Shown one piece after another: positions 8,464 to 16,288 of a stretch of 64,000 bases of DNA. The stretch is taken from contig NZ_CP104578.1 in assembly GCF_036826855.1 (NCBI RefSeq), forward strand, positions 868,001 to 932,000, read 5' to 3'. The position numbers and the translations under genes are program-made. Under the pieces are notes generated by a model, which saw nothing but the letters and a program-made list of their open reading frames with translations, was not told the origin of the DNA and did not search any database. Position 1 is the stretch's first letter. Each line of letters opens with the position of its first letter. Source of the stretch: Streptomyces sp. SJL17-4 (GTDB lineage: Bacteria; Actinomycetota; Actinomycetes; Streptomycetales; Streptomycetaceae).

Positions 8464-9999
8464 GTGTCGCTCGATTCCCTCACCCAGTCCGTGGACGACG
8501 CCGTCAGCGGCTTCTTCGAGCCCATAGCCAAATGGCTGGGCGAGATCGTCTTCTACTCCGTCCCCGTCGGGGGTACGGCCCTTCCGCTGATCGTGGCCTG
8601 GCTCGTCGTCGCCGGCCTGGTCTTCACCGGCTGGTTCGGCTTCGTGCAGCTGCGCAAGTTCAAGCTCGCCGTGAACGTGGTGCGGGGCAAGTACGACGAG
8701 AAGGGGTCGGCCGGTGAGGTCAACCACTTCCAGGCGCTGACCGCCGCCGTCTCCGGCACCGTGGGCCTCGGCAACATCGCCGGTGTGGCCGTCGCCGTCT
8801 CCATCGGCGGCCCCGGCGCCACGTTCTGGATGATCCTGTGTGGCCTGCTCGGCATGGCCACCAAGTTCGTCGAGGTCACCCTCGGCGTGAAGTACCGCGA
8901 GGTGCACGCCGACGGCACCGTCTCCGGCGGCCCCATGCACTACCTGCCCAAGGGCCTCGCCGACCGCTTCGGCAAGAACGGCAAGACCCTCGGCAAGGTC
9001 CTCGCCGTCCTCGCCTCCTTCATGGTCCTGTTCTTCGGCCTCTTCGGCGGCAACCTCTTCCAGGTCAACCAGTCCTACGCCCAGCTCGTCTCCGTCACCG
9101 GCGGCGAGAGCGGTCTGATGGGCGGCTCCGCGGGCGCCCTGTTCTTCGGCATCCTCATCGCCGCCCTCGTCGGCATCGTGCTCCTCGGCGGCATCCGCTC
9201 CATCGCCTCCGTCACCAGCAAGCTCGTGCCCGCCATGGCCGGCATCTACATCGCCGCCTGCCTGGTCGTCATCCTGGTCAACGTCTCCGCCGTCCCGACC
9301 GCGATCTCCACGATCATCGAAGGTGCCTTCAACCCCCAGGGCGTCGCCGGCGGTGTCCTCGGCGCGCTGATCATCGGCTTCAAGCGGGCCGCGTTCTCCA
9401 ACGAGGCCGGCCTCGGCTCCGCCCCGATCGCCCACTCGGCCGTGAAGACCAAGCACCCCGCGAGCGAGGGCCTGGTCGCCCTGCTCGAGCCGTTCATCGA
9501 CACGGTCGTCATCTGCACCATGACCGCCCTGACCATCGTCATCGCCAACCCCGCCAGCTGGGCCGAGGCCCGCGCCGGCGAGTCCATCGGCGGCGTGACG
9601 ATCACCTCCGACGCCTTCGCGACGGTCCTGCCCTGGTTCCCGTACATCCTGACCATCGCGGTCATGCTGTTCGCCATCTCCACGGTGCTGACCTGGGGCT
9701 ACTACTGCATGAAGGCGTGGACGCACCTGTTCGGCCGCTCCCGGACCAGCGAGCTGACCTTCAAGGTTCTCTACACCCTGTTCGCGGTGGCCGGCTCGCT
9801 GCTGACCCTGCAGACCCTGATCGACATGGCCGACGCGGTGCTCTTCATGCTCGCCGTCATCAACATCATCGGCCTCTACCTCCTCGCCCCGGTCGTCAAG
9901 CGGGAGCTGAACTCCTTCCTCGCCTTCGTGAAGAGGCGCGACGCCGGCCTCGACACGGACGAGGACACCGACCAGGAGCCGGTGAAGACCACCGTCTGA
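8464..9999 (+). CDS. Sodium:alanine/glycine symporter, AGCS family, 511 aa
   Basis: This integral membrane transporter has about 11 hydrophobic segments. It carries the AGCS signatures NHFQALTAAVSGTVGLGNIAGVAVAVSIGGPGATFWM (~76-112) and GFKRAAFSNEAGLGSAPIAHSAVKTKHPASEGLV near the middle. It imports alanine or glycine using a Na+ gradient. The GTG at 8464 is the best start, with the hydrophobic core beginning ~35 residues later and only a weak Shine-Dalgarno. The C-terminus is acidic (DTDEDTDQEP). It is a single-gene unit followed by a strong terminator. The Na+ dependence fits the neighbouring Na+/H+ antiporters. Confidence 0.9.
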   Translation: MSLDSLTQSVDDAVSGFFEPIAKWLGEIVFYSVPVGGTALPLIVAWLVVAGLVFTGWFGFVQLRKFKLAVNVVRGKYDEKGSAGEVNHFQALTAAVSGTVGLGNIAGVAVAVSIGGPGATFWMILCGLLGMATKFVEVTLGVKYREVHADGTVSGGPMHYLPKGLADRFGKNGKTLGKVLAVLASFMVLFFGLFGGNLFQVNQSYAQLVSVTGGESGLMGGSAGALFFGILIAALVGIVLLGGIRSIASVTSKLVPAMAGIYIAACLVVILVNVSAVPTAISTIIEGAFNPQGVAGGVLGALIIGFKRAAFSNEAGLGSAPIAHSAVKTKHPASEGLVALLEPFIDTVVICTMTALTIVIANPASWAEARAGESIGGVTITSDAFATVLPWFPYILTIAVMLFAISTVLTWGYYCMKAWTHLFGRSRTSELTFKVLYTLFAVAGSLLTLQTLIDMADAVLFMLAVINIIGLYLLAPVVKRELNSFLAFVKRRDAGLDTDEDTDQEPVKTTV

Positions 10000-10023
10000 C
10001 CGCCCCCCGGCGGCCCGGCTCCC

Positions 10024-10070
10024 GAAGGGCCCTGACCTCACCTCGCGCCTTGGTGGGGACAGGGCCCTTC
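10024..10070 (+). terminator. Hairpin terminator after AGCS symporter gene
   Basis: An 11-bp perfect inverted repeat (GAAGGGCCCTG at 10024-10034, CAGGGCCCTTC at 10060-10070) is extended inward by CACC/GGTG pairing. It lies 25 bp after the stop codon and before the nhaA leader. There is no T-run, which is usual in high-GC actinomycetes. Confidence 0.75.
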
Positions 10071-10135
10071 ACCCTTGTTCCAGCAGGTGAGAGACGCCTG
10101 GTGAGGCTCCCGCGCGCCCGATAGGGTGTAAACAA

Positions 10136-10222
10136 CGCGTCAAGGGATGACGCTGGTGTGCCGGGAAGTCTGGTCGGCGTCCGAGGGCCCGTGTGCCCAT
10201 TTGTCGACGTGCCCCGGAGGCC
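10136..10222 (+). promoter_or_regulatory. Structured leader of nhaA, candidate cation riboswitch (copy 1)
   Basis: The core GCCGGGAAGTCTGGTCGGC (10160-10178) recurs almost exactly upstream of the CPA1 antiporter (12748-12766) and the small membrane operon at 56.2 kb (56165-56183). Its ends (GCCG/CGGC) can pair. A 5' hairpin GCGTCA/TGACGC precedes it and a GGGC/GCCC hairpin follows, just before the Shine-Dalgarno CGGAGG. Conservation ahead of cation antiporter genes is what a metal-ion riboswitch would show. The nhaA-I (lithium) class is the candidate I would test, but I could not align it to a covariance model. Confidence 0.55.
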
Positions 10223-10228
10223 CGCCCC

Positions 10229-11527
10229 ATGACGCAGTCACGTCCCCGCAAAGTGATCTTCGGCCTGCTGCCCTGGCCCGAGCGCCAAGCCGTCGCCGAA
10301 GCCCTGCGCACGGAGACGGTCGGCGGCCTGGTCCTCCTCGCCGCGGCCGTCGTCGCGCTCGCCTGGGCCAACAGCCCGTGGAGCGCGGCGTACGAGTCCG
10401 TACGCGACTTCCACTTCGGCATCCCCGCCCTCGGCCTGGACCTGTCGGTCGCGCACTGGACCGCCGACGGGCTCCTCGCGGTGTTCTTCCTGGTCGCCGG
10501 CATCGAGCTGAAACGCGAGCTCGTCGTCGGTGAACTGCGCACCCCTGCCACGGCCGCCCTGCCGGTCATCGCCGCCGTTTGCGGCATGGCCGTACCGGCC
10601 GCCCTCTACGCGCTCACCGCCGCGGCCGGGGGCGGAAGCCTGGACGGCTGGGCCGTACCGATGGCCACGGACATCGCCTTCGCGCTCGCGGTACTTGCTG
10701 TCATCAGCACGCACCTGCCGTCCGCCCTGCGGGCGTTCCTGCTGACCCTCGCTGTCGTCGACGACCTCGGCGCCATCCTGATCATCGCGATCTTCTTCAC
10801 CTCGGACCTGAACTTCTGGGCCCTGGCCGGTGCGTTCGCCGGGCTCGTACTCTTCTACGCACTCCAGCGCTTCCGGGTGCGCGGCTGGTGGTGGTACGTG
10901 CCGCTCGGCGTCGCGACCTGGGCGCTGATGTACAACTCCGGTGTCCACGCCACCGTCGCCGGCGTCGCCATCGGCCTCATCCTGCGCACAACCCGCGACA
11001 AGGGCGAGGAGCAGCCCCCGGCAGCCCGGGTCTCGCACCTCGTCCACCCCTTCTCCGCCGGTGTCGCGGTCCCGTTGTTCGCACTGTTCGCCGCCGGCGT
11101 CGCCATCTCCGGCAGCGCCCTCGGCCACGTCTTCACCGACCCAGAGCCCCTCGGCGTCGTCATCGGCCTCGTCGCCGGCAAGATCCTCGGCATCTTCCTC
11201 GGCACCTACCTCGCCGCCCGCTTCACACGAGCCCAGCTCAACCCCGAACTCGCCTGGGCCGACGTATTGGGCCTCGCCACCCTGGCCGGCATCGGCTTCA
11301 CCGTCGCCCTCCTGATCGGCGAACTCGCCTTCCCTGACCCAGCCGAAGGCGAGCACGTCAAGGCGGCCGTCCTCGTCGGCTCACTGATCGCCGCGGTCCT
11401 CGCGGCCGTACTGCTACGCCGCCGCAACCGCATCTACCGGCGCCTGTGGGAAGAGGAGGAACGCGACGAGGACGCAGACGGCATCCCCGACATCTACCGG
11501 ACGGAGTCAGCGGGCAGCGACAGGTGA
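10229..11527 (+). CDS. nhaA: Na+/H+ antiporter NhaA, 432 aa
   Basis: NhaA exchanges cytoplasmic Na+ or Li+ for H+. About 12 membrane segments are visible. The paired aspartates of VVDDLGAI (178-179) match the ion-binding pair of Escherichia coli NhaA, and ATDIAFAL (Asp148) matches the second conserved site. The C-terminal ~45 residues are charged and cytoplasmic. The ATG at 10229 has CGGAGG eight bases upstream. Upstream in-frame starts lie inside the structured leader. The stop overlaps the GTG of the next gene, so three genes (10229-12121) form an operon. Confidence 0.93.
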   Translation: MTQSRPRKVIFGLLPWPERQAVAEALRTETVGGLVLLAAAVVALAWANSPWSAAYESVRDFHFGIPALGLDLSVAHWTADGLLAVFFLVAGIELKRELVVGELRTPATAALPVIAAVCGMAVPAALYALTAAAGGGSLDGWAVPMATDIAFALAVLAVISTHLPSALRAFLLTLAVVDDLGAILIIAIFFTSDLNFWALAGAFAGLVLFYALQRFRVRGWWWYVPLGVATWALMYNSGVHATVAGVAIGLILRTTRDKGEEQPPAARVSHLVHPFSAGVAVPLFALFAAGVAISGSALGHVFTDPEPLGVVIGLVAGKILGIFLGTYLAARFTRAQLNPELAWADVLGLATLAGIGFTVALLIGELAFPDPAEGEHVKAAVLVGSLIAAVLAAVLLRRRNRIYRRLWEEEERDEDADGIPDIYRTESAGSDR

Positions 11528-11793
11528 CCCTGGGGGACGCGGGACACGCGCTCCTCGGCACAGCTGTCGTGGTCGCCATCCTGGTCATTCGCACCGCCGT
11601 TCGCGAATTAAGGGAACCGGGGAGCGCTCGACGCGAGTGGTCCGTCCTCCGGCAACGGCGGGTCCTGGCCACCGGCGCGGCAACGGCCCTGGTCCTCGGC
11701 ACCGTGGGCTGGGCGCAAGCCGGACCGCCAGCCGCCCCGTGGGCCGTGCTCGCCGGTCTCCTGACAGCTCGAATCTTCGGTAGAGGCAGGTGA
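11524..11793 (+). CDS. Small membrane protein A of the nhaA operon, 89 aa
   Basis: The GTG at 11524 overlaps the nhaA stop (GTGA), indicating translational coupling. Two or three hydrophobic segments (~8-24, ~46-62, ~68-82) are separated by a charged loop (RTAVRELREPGSARREWSVLRQRR). I do not recognise a named family. Size and topology match the protein at 56215-56538, which sits behind the same leader motif, and both are followed by a second small membrane protein. I propose that the two genes encode subunits of one membrane complex linked to cation efflux (inference). Confidence 0.7.
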   Translation: MTLGDAGHALLGTAVVVAILVIRTAVRELREPGSARREWSVLRQRRVLATGAATALVLGTVGWAQAGPPAAPWAVLAGLLTARIFGRGR

Positions 11794-11794
11794 C

Positions 11795-12121
11795 ATGACG
11801 TTTCAGGTCCTGTGGATCGTGATGTCGACGCTCGTGTTCGTCCCCCTGGCAGTGGCCTCGCTGAGGGGATGGACGCCGCGCTGGGCACCCGCCATGAGCA
11901 CACGCGTCGCGAAGGCCCGGGGCTTGGCGGCCTCCATGATCTACGGCGCGAGCCTTACGCCCGCACTCCTCGGCCTGGCCAGAGTGCCGGCTGACGAACT
12001 GCTCCCGCTGCGGATCACGGCCGGGCCACTGCTCCTGCTCGTCGCCGTCGGAATCGTGGTCTGGACCTCCCTGGCCGGCTCGCGGCGCCACGAGGAGACA
12101 ACGCGTCGACCGCCCGGGTAG
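11795..12121 (+). CDS. Small membrane protein B of the nhaA operon, 108 aa
   Basis: The ATG lies two bases after the preceding stop, with AGGCAGG upstream. Three hydrophobic segments are visible at ~4-23, ~45-62 and ~70-93, with a short basic/acidic tail. The central stretch (STRVAKARGLAASMIYGASLTPALLGLARVPADEL) aligns by eye with ARLLGAAGVTLYGAVLTNEVARLADAP in the second gene of the 56.5-kb pair. I therefore treat them as homologues. The family is not recognised. Operon position makes a role in Na+/Li+/H+ homeostasis plausible but unproven. Confidence 0.7.
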   Translation: MTFQVLWIVMSTLVFVPLAVASLRGWTPRWAPAMSTRVAKARGLAASMIYGASLTPALLGLARVPADELLPLRITAGPLLLLVAVGIVVWTSLAGSRRHEETTRRPPG

Positions 12122-12174
12122 CGACGACCCCTCCCCGACGCGGACGCGGCGCCTCGATGCCCACCCGCCCACGG

Positions 12175-12537
12175 CTATCCGGCCGAGTCCACATCCGACA
12201 GGCAGCGCTCCAGGCCCAGCCTGCGCATCACCACCCGCACCTGCCCCTGGGCGTGCGTAACCCTGAACCGGGTCCCCTGGCCACGGGCTCCCCTGGCTGC
12301 GAGGAGCAAAGGCAGTGCGCCGTCCGGACTGAGATGCGTCACACGAGACACGTCCACCTCAAGGACCTTCGGCTCTTCACGCAGAGCCGCGCGCAGGACA
12401 CGACTGGTGTCCCTGGCCGTGTCGGCACCGAGGTCGCCCTTGAGGTGGATGACGAGGAGTTCTCGACGAGGGTGGAACCGACGCAGCAGTGCGCGCGAGC
12501 CGCGTCGGAGCCGTTCGGCCGGTGACATCGGTGGCAT
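12175..12537 (-). CDS. STAS-domain protein, anti-sigma-factor-antagonist-like, 120 aa
   Basis: The sequence has a STAS-type layout: strand (ELLVIHLKGDLGADTARDTSRVLRAAL), central strand with a polar/Ser loop (VLEVDVSRVTHLSPDGALPLLLAARGARGQGTRFRVTHA), then a final helix (RVVMRRLGLERCL). STAS proteins switch partner anti-sigma kinases through phosphorylation of a central Ser. Ser in THLSPDG is the candidate. The start at 12537 is chosen from GGAG a few bases upstream. No kinase partner is adjacent, so it is an orphan here. Confidence 0.75.
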   Translation of the reverse strand: MPPMSPAERLRRGSRALLRRFHPRRELLVIHLKGDLGADTARDTSRVLRAALREEPKVLEVDVSRVTHLSPDGALPLLLAARGARGQGTRFRVTHAQGQVRVVMRRLGLERCLSDVDSAG

Positions 12538-12689
12538 GAGCGCTCCAGGGCAGGCGTCGGCAGTTGCCGACCAGCCTTCCCGGCGCACCTGCTGCGGACG
12601 ATACGCGCCGGAGCGTGCACCCGCCCCTCGACCAAGGGCCAGCGGCCACGCCAGGGCTGCCGAGTTCCGGCAAGATGCGCGGGGTTTGG

Positions 12690-12800
12690 TTGCGCGTCAA
12701 GGACCTGTCAATGCCGCGTATGGAACGTGTAAGGTCCGTGACGGAGTGCCGGGAAGCCTGGTCGGCGAACAAGGGACACATGTCTTTTCTGCCGATCGGG
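12690..12800 (+). promoter_or_regulatory. Structured leader of CPA1 antiporter gene, candidate cation riboswitch (copy 2)
   Basis: The core GCCGGGAAGCCTGGTCGGC (12748-12766) differs from the nhaA leader at one position. Upstream, GGACCT (~12700) can pair with AGGTCC (~12732), and TCCGTGACGGA forms a small hairpin immediately 5' of the core. A palindromic GACACATGTC follows. The core ends 45 nt before the ATG, with GGGGGA as probable Shine-Dalgarno. Confidence 0.55.
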
Positions 12801-12811
12801 GGATTTCCGCC

Positions 12812-14059
12812 ATGGTGCTCGTTGCCGTCTTCGGAGCCGCACTGCTTGTCGCGGTCCTGCTGTCCGGGCTCGCCGCCCGCACCGTTCTGTCGACCTCGCT
12901 GCTCTTCCTCGTGGGCGGTGCGCTGGTCAGCGACGGCTTCCTCGGACTGATCCACATCACACCCGAGAGCGAGATCGTGGCGGTCACCGCCGACCTCGCC
13001 CTGTTCGCCGTGCTGTTCACCGACGGCATGCACGTGTCCTTCGCCAAGCTGCGGACCAACTGGCGCAACCCCGCCCGCGCCCTCGGCATGGGCATGCCGC
13101 TCGCGTGCGTCGGGATGGCGCTGATCACGCACTACCTCGTCGGCCTGGACTGGACGACCTCGTTCCTCGTCGGCGCCGTCCTCGCGCCGACCGACCCGGT
13201 GTTCGCCTCCGCCATCGTGGGCCGCAAGGAAGTCCCGGCCCGCCTGAGGGAACTCCTCAACGTCGAGAGCGGCATCAACGACGGCCTCGCCCTGCCCGTG
13301 GTCCTCATCCTCATCGCCGCCGCCGGGCCCACCGCGGCCGGCTCGGAGGCGTCCTTCGCGACGATCGCCCTGGAACTGGGCCTCGGACTCGCCCTCGGCG
13401 TCCTGCTGCCCCTGCTCGTCAACGGCCTCGTACGCTTCCGGCTCCTGGGCGCCGAGCCCAAACTCCAGCCGCTCCTTCCCCTGGCCACCGGGATCATCCT
13501 CTACGCCGCATGCCACCTCACCCACGCCAACCCCTACCTCGCCGCCTTCTCCGCCGGCGCGGTCCTCGCCGCGAACTCCCCCGAGTCGAAGCACTCGTTC
13601 GAGCCGCTGGGCGAGTCGCTGGCCGAACTCGCCAAGTTCGCCGCCCTGCTGGTGTTCGGCGCCCTCCTCACCCCGCAGCTCTTCGGCGACCTCTCCATCG
13701 GTGGCTACGTGGCCGTGGTCCTCGCCATCGTGCTCATCCGGCCCGGATCACTCCTGCTGTCCCTGTGGGGAACCCGCATCGACCGCCGCGAGAAGCTGGT
13801 CGCCGCCTGGTTCGGCCCCAAGGGCTTCGCCTCCGTCGTCTACGGCCTCCTCGTCCTCCAGGCCGGCATCCCCCAGGGCCACGAGGCGTACACCCTCATC
13901 GCCGTCTGCATCGCCTTCTCGATCATCGCCCACAGCAGCACCGACGTCCCCATCGCCCGCCTCTTCCACGTCGACGACCTCGTCGACACCGGGGCCGCGG
14001 CCCACGCACACCCCGACGACACCCCGAGGGACAAGGCACTTCCCCATGCGCGCACGTGA
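12812..14059 (+). CDS. CPA1-family cation:proton antiporter (NhaP-like), 415 aa
   Basis: This has a Na_H_Exchanger fold with about 12 membrane segments. The unwound-helix motif APTDPVF (~125-131) and the Asn-Asp pair of ESGINDG (156-157) are diagnostic of electroneutral CPA1 Na+(K+)/H+ antiporters. The soluble C-terminus is short. The ATG at 12812 is used because the upstream frame runs through the conserved leader. The last codons overlap the start of the CBS-domain gene by 14 bp, suggesting coupled expression and possibly regulation by it. It sits behind the same leader core as nhaA. Confidence 0.9.
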   Translation: MVLVAVFGAALLVAVLLSGLAARTVLSTSLLFLVGGALVSDGFLGLIHITPESEIVAVTADLALFAVLFTDGMHVSFAKLRTNWRNPARALGMGMPLACVGMALITHYLVGLDWTTSFLVGAVLAPTDPVFASAIVGRKEVPARLRELLNVESGINDGLALPVVLILIAAAGPTAAGSEASFATIALELGLGLALGVLLPLLVNGLVRFRLLGAEPKLQPLLPLATGIILYAACHLTHANPYLAAFSAGAVLAANSPESKHSFEPLGESLAELAKFAALLVFGALLTPQLFGDLSIGGYVAVVLAIVLIRPGSLLLSLWGTRIDRREKLVAAWFGPKGFASVVYGLLVLQAGIPQGHEAYTLIAVCIAFSIIAHSSTDVPIARLFHVDDLVDTGAAAHAHPDDTPRDKALPHART

Positions 14060-14495
14060 TCTGACCTGGCCCTGCACTCCGGTCCGCCTGGATGTCACCC
14101 TGCGTGAAGCGGCCCAGCTCCTGGTCCGCGAACGCTCCCCGGTACTCGTCGTCGTGAGCGAGGACGGACACCCCCTCACGGCGGTGCCCGCAGCACGGGT
14201 ACTGGCCGCGGCCCTGCCCGAGGCCGTACGGAAGGACTCCCTCCTCGCAGCCGTTGTGGGCGATTCGCTCGATGACGACGTACGGGCGCGGGCAGCCTCG
14301 CTCCGGCTCGGCGACGTGCTGCCCACACGTCTGACCAGTCCCGCCGTCGTCAGTCCTGACGCGTCGCCGATCCAGATGGCCTCACTCATGGACCAAACCG
14401 GAAGCACCGTCGTCCTGGTCGTCGACTACGACGACGACAAGCCACACCTGTTCGGCACCGTCGACGCGGCCACCCTGCTCCAGCACTACCTCTGA
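14046..14495 (+). CDS. CBS-domain protein, 149 aa
   Basis: Two CBS-like units are visible: RLDVTLREAAQLLVRERSPVLVVVSEDGHPLTAVPAARVL (~13-52) and SPAVVSPDASPIQMASLMDQTGSTVVLVVDYDDDKPHLFGTVDAATLL (~97-145). CBS pairs bind adenosyl ligands or nucleotides and often regulate transporters. The gene overlaps the 3' end of the antiporter gene, so a role as its regulatory subunit is likely but inferred. No enzymatic domain is attached. Confidence 0.8.
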   Translation: MRARDLTWPCTPVRLDVTLREAAQLLVRERSPVLVVVSEDGHPLTAVPAARVLAAALPEAVRKDSLLAAVVGDSLDDDVRARAASLRLGDVLPTRLTSPAVVSPDASPIQMASLMDQTGSTVVLVVDYDDDKPHLFGTVDAATLLQHYL

Positions 14496-14534
14496 CCAGC
14501 CCGACAGCCGTACGAGACGCCGCCCCGGGGGACC

Positions 14535-14699
14535 ATGAACACCAAGCGCCGCGCCACCACCCTCGTCCTTCCAGGGCTCCTCCAGGGCACGGTCGGCACC
14601 GTCACCGACAGCAAGGACTTCGGAGCCCCCCTCTGCTGGAGCGCCATCTTCAGCTGCGCCTTCGGCTGGTTTGCCGAGCGTCGGGCGACCACGTCATGA
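14535..14699 (+). CDS. Small hypothetical protein, 54 aa
   Basis: The short frame is MNTKRRATTLVLPGLL..., with a hydrophobic stretch and a Cys-containing C-terminal half (APLCWSAIFSCAFGWFAERRA). CGGGGGA lies six bases before the ATG. Its stop overlaps the next ATG (ATGA), so it is probably the first gene of a three-gene coupled unit with 14696 and 15454. No family is recognised. Confidence 0.5.
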   Translation: MNTKRRATTLVLPGLLQGTVGTVTDSKDFGAPLCWSAIFSCAFGWFAERRATTS

Positions 14700-15457
14700 G
14701 TCTGCGGCGCCGGACGCTCTGGCACAGGACTTGGGGAGCCCTTGCTGCCCTTCTGGGCCTCGTCGTCCTCCTGATCGTGGCATCCGGCGTGGCCGTCATA
14801 TCGGACACGCTTGAGGACGAGCACTTGTATCTCCAGGCGACGGCCTGCCCGAATGCCGCCCCCGCGCCGACGGAGAACTGCATCCACAGCCGCTCGGCGC
14901 GCGTCGCCGGTGTCGTCATCAGGGAGGAGGCGAAGTATGAGGAGTTCACCCTCCGCCTACTGGAGGATGCCGGGCTGCCCGAGGAGATCGACATGGGCAG
15001 CGAAGGACCGCTCCTGAAGCACCTCAACCCAGGTGACGAGGTCAACCTCACCCTGTGGCGCGACTACACCGTCGCCGTGGCCCACGACGGAACCGTCCAG
15101 GGGACAGCAGACACACCCGAAGGCGGGGCGGTGTTCATCACCACCATCGTCCTTGCCCTGATCTCCGCGGGTGCCTTCCTCCTCCACACCGGAGGCACCG
15201 CGCTCACTCGCGCCGGCACGTGGGCCAGGGACGGTCTGCCCGCCGTTCTCGTGGTCCGGGCGAAATGGGCCTTCGGCTCCGCGCTATGCGCACTGCCGGC
15301 CCTCTTTCTCGTCGACCTGCTCGACCTCGGGCCAGCCGCCGAGGTGTTGGCCTGGTGCGCCATGGTCCCGCTCGTCCGCTGGTACCTGCAATGGCAGTCC
15401 GGCCGTCACCGGGGTGCCCACGCACGCCCCCTCACGACAAGGAGCCCGTTGCGATGA
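14696..15457 (+). CDS. Membrane protein with extracytoplasmic domain, 253 aa
   Basis: One membrane segment (~14-36) is followed by a ~110-residue outer domain containing paired cysteines (TACPNAAPAPTENC), then a strand-rich part ending in LNPGDEVNLTLWRDYTVAVAHDGTVQGT. Two or more C-terminal membrane segments follow (~145-165, ~190-235). The same architecture, including C-x(n)-C, LRPGDQVTATVWRGDVMTVHNG and the late membrane segments, is seen in the passenger of the IS701-type element at 39098-39892. They are probably one family. Function is unknown. ATGA overlaps link it to both neighbours. Confidence 0.65.
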   Translation: MSLRRRTLWHRTWGALAALLGLVVLLIVASGVAVISDTLEDEHLYLQATACPNAAPAPTENCIHSRSARVAGVVIREEAKYEEFTLRLLEDAGLPEEIDMGSEGPLLKHLNPGDEVNLTLWRDYTVAVAHDGTVQGTADTPEGGAVFITTIVLALISAGAFLLHTGGTALTRAGTWARDGLPAVLVVRAKWAFGSALCALPALFLVDLLDLGPAAEVLAWCAMVPLVRWYLQWQSGRHRGAHARPLTTRSPLR

Positions 15458-15684
15458 ACGACGACGAACCCGTCTTCAAGAAGAGCAAGTGGGGCACCAG
15501 CCGCTACGTCTACAACCCGAACAACCCGATCGGCCTGGCCCTGATCGTCGCCAGCAGCGTCTTCGCCATCGTCATGATCATCCTCATGGAGAACCGAGCT
15601 GGCCCGTTCGCACCACCCGCGTCTCCCACGTGGAGCCCGCCCGCGTCTCAGGCCCCTTGGCCCTTCCCCTCAAGTACGCCGTGA
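15454..15684 (+). CDS. Small single-pass membrane protein, 76 aa
   Basis: The ATG overlaps the preceding stop and has AAGGAG upstream. A hydrophilic N-terminus (MNDDEPVFKKSKWGTSRYVYNPNNPIG) precedes one membrane helix (LALIVASSVFAIVMIILM) and a Pro/Ser-rich tail. This looks like a small accessory subunit of the adjacent 253-aa membrane protein. No named family is recognised. Confidence 0.6.
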   Translation: MNDDEPVFKKSKWGTSRYVYNPNNPIGLALIVASSVFAIVMIILMENRAGPFAPPASPTWSPPASQAPWPFPSSTP

Positions 15685-15798
15685 TCAGCAGGTGTGTGTC
15701 ATCGATGTTTGAGCGATCGGTCGAGGGAGCGGCACCCCGAGCTCTCTTACCCGATCCGGTGCTGGCAGGGCTGACGCAGCTCATCCCAGGTCAAGGTC

Positions 15799-16215
15799 GT
15801 GCGGGCTCTTGTCATCGGGCTGCCGCTCGCCGAGGGTGACGCCTTCTGGCAGGAGCGCCGGGTGTGCTTGCTGACCACCCAGCGCCCAGACGGCACTCCT
15901 CACCTCGTGCCGGTCGGCGTCACATATGACCCGGAGACCGGGATCGCCCGGGTGATCAGCGACGGCGGCAGCAAGAAGGTGCGCAACATCCGCGCGGCCG
16001 GCCCTGGGGCTCTTGCCGCGGTGGGTCAAGTCGACGGGCGGCGCTGGTGCACCTTGGAGGGCACAGCGGTCGTGAAGGACGACCCTGAATCCGTCGCCGA
16101 GGCCGAACGTCGGTACACCGAGCGCTACAAGCCTCCGCGGGTCAACCCGAACCGGGTCGTCATCGAGATCACCGTCACTCGGGCGATGGGGACCGCGAAG
16201 CCTTCCGGCTGGTGA
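15799..16215 (+). CDS. PPOX-class F420/flavin-dependent oxidoreductase, 138 aa
   Basis: This is a split-barrel flavin-binding fold: ERRVCLLTTQRPDGTPHLVPVGVTYDPETGIARVISDGGSKKVRNIRAAGPGALAAVGQVDGRRWCTLEGTAVV matches the pyridoxamine-5'-phosphate-oxidase-like, F420-dependent family. Such enzymes reduce small molecules with F420H2, and substrates are mostly unknown. The GTG at 15799 has AAGG upstream. It stands alone. Confidence 0.85.
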   Translation: MRALVIGLPLAEGDAFWQERRVCLLTTQRPDGTPHLVPVGVTYDPETGIARVISDGGSKKVRNIRAAGPGALAAVGQVDGRRWCTLEGTAVVKDDPESVAEAERRYTERYKPPRVNPNRVVIEITVTRAMGTAKPSGW

Positions 16216-16288
16216 CCTTTCCCGGTCGCTTTCCGACCTGCGCGAGCGACTTCCAATGCCGTTGGCGCAGTCGCAGGCCGCTGGCGTT

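Noticed and set aside
8338..10041. A 567-codon minus-strand frame opposite the AGCS symporter gene
   Set aside because: Its Asp/Gly/His-rich low-complexity translation is an antisense shadow of a membrane protein gene.
10160..10178. Cobalamin riboswitch resemblance (GGGAA...GGT)
   Set aside because: The leader is too short, lacks a B12 box (GCCACTG-like) and sits before cation antiporters rather than cobalamin genes.
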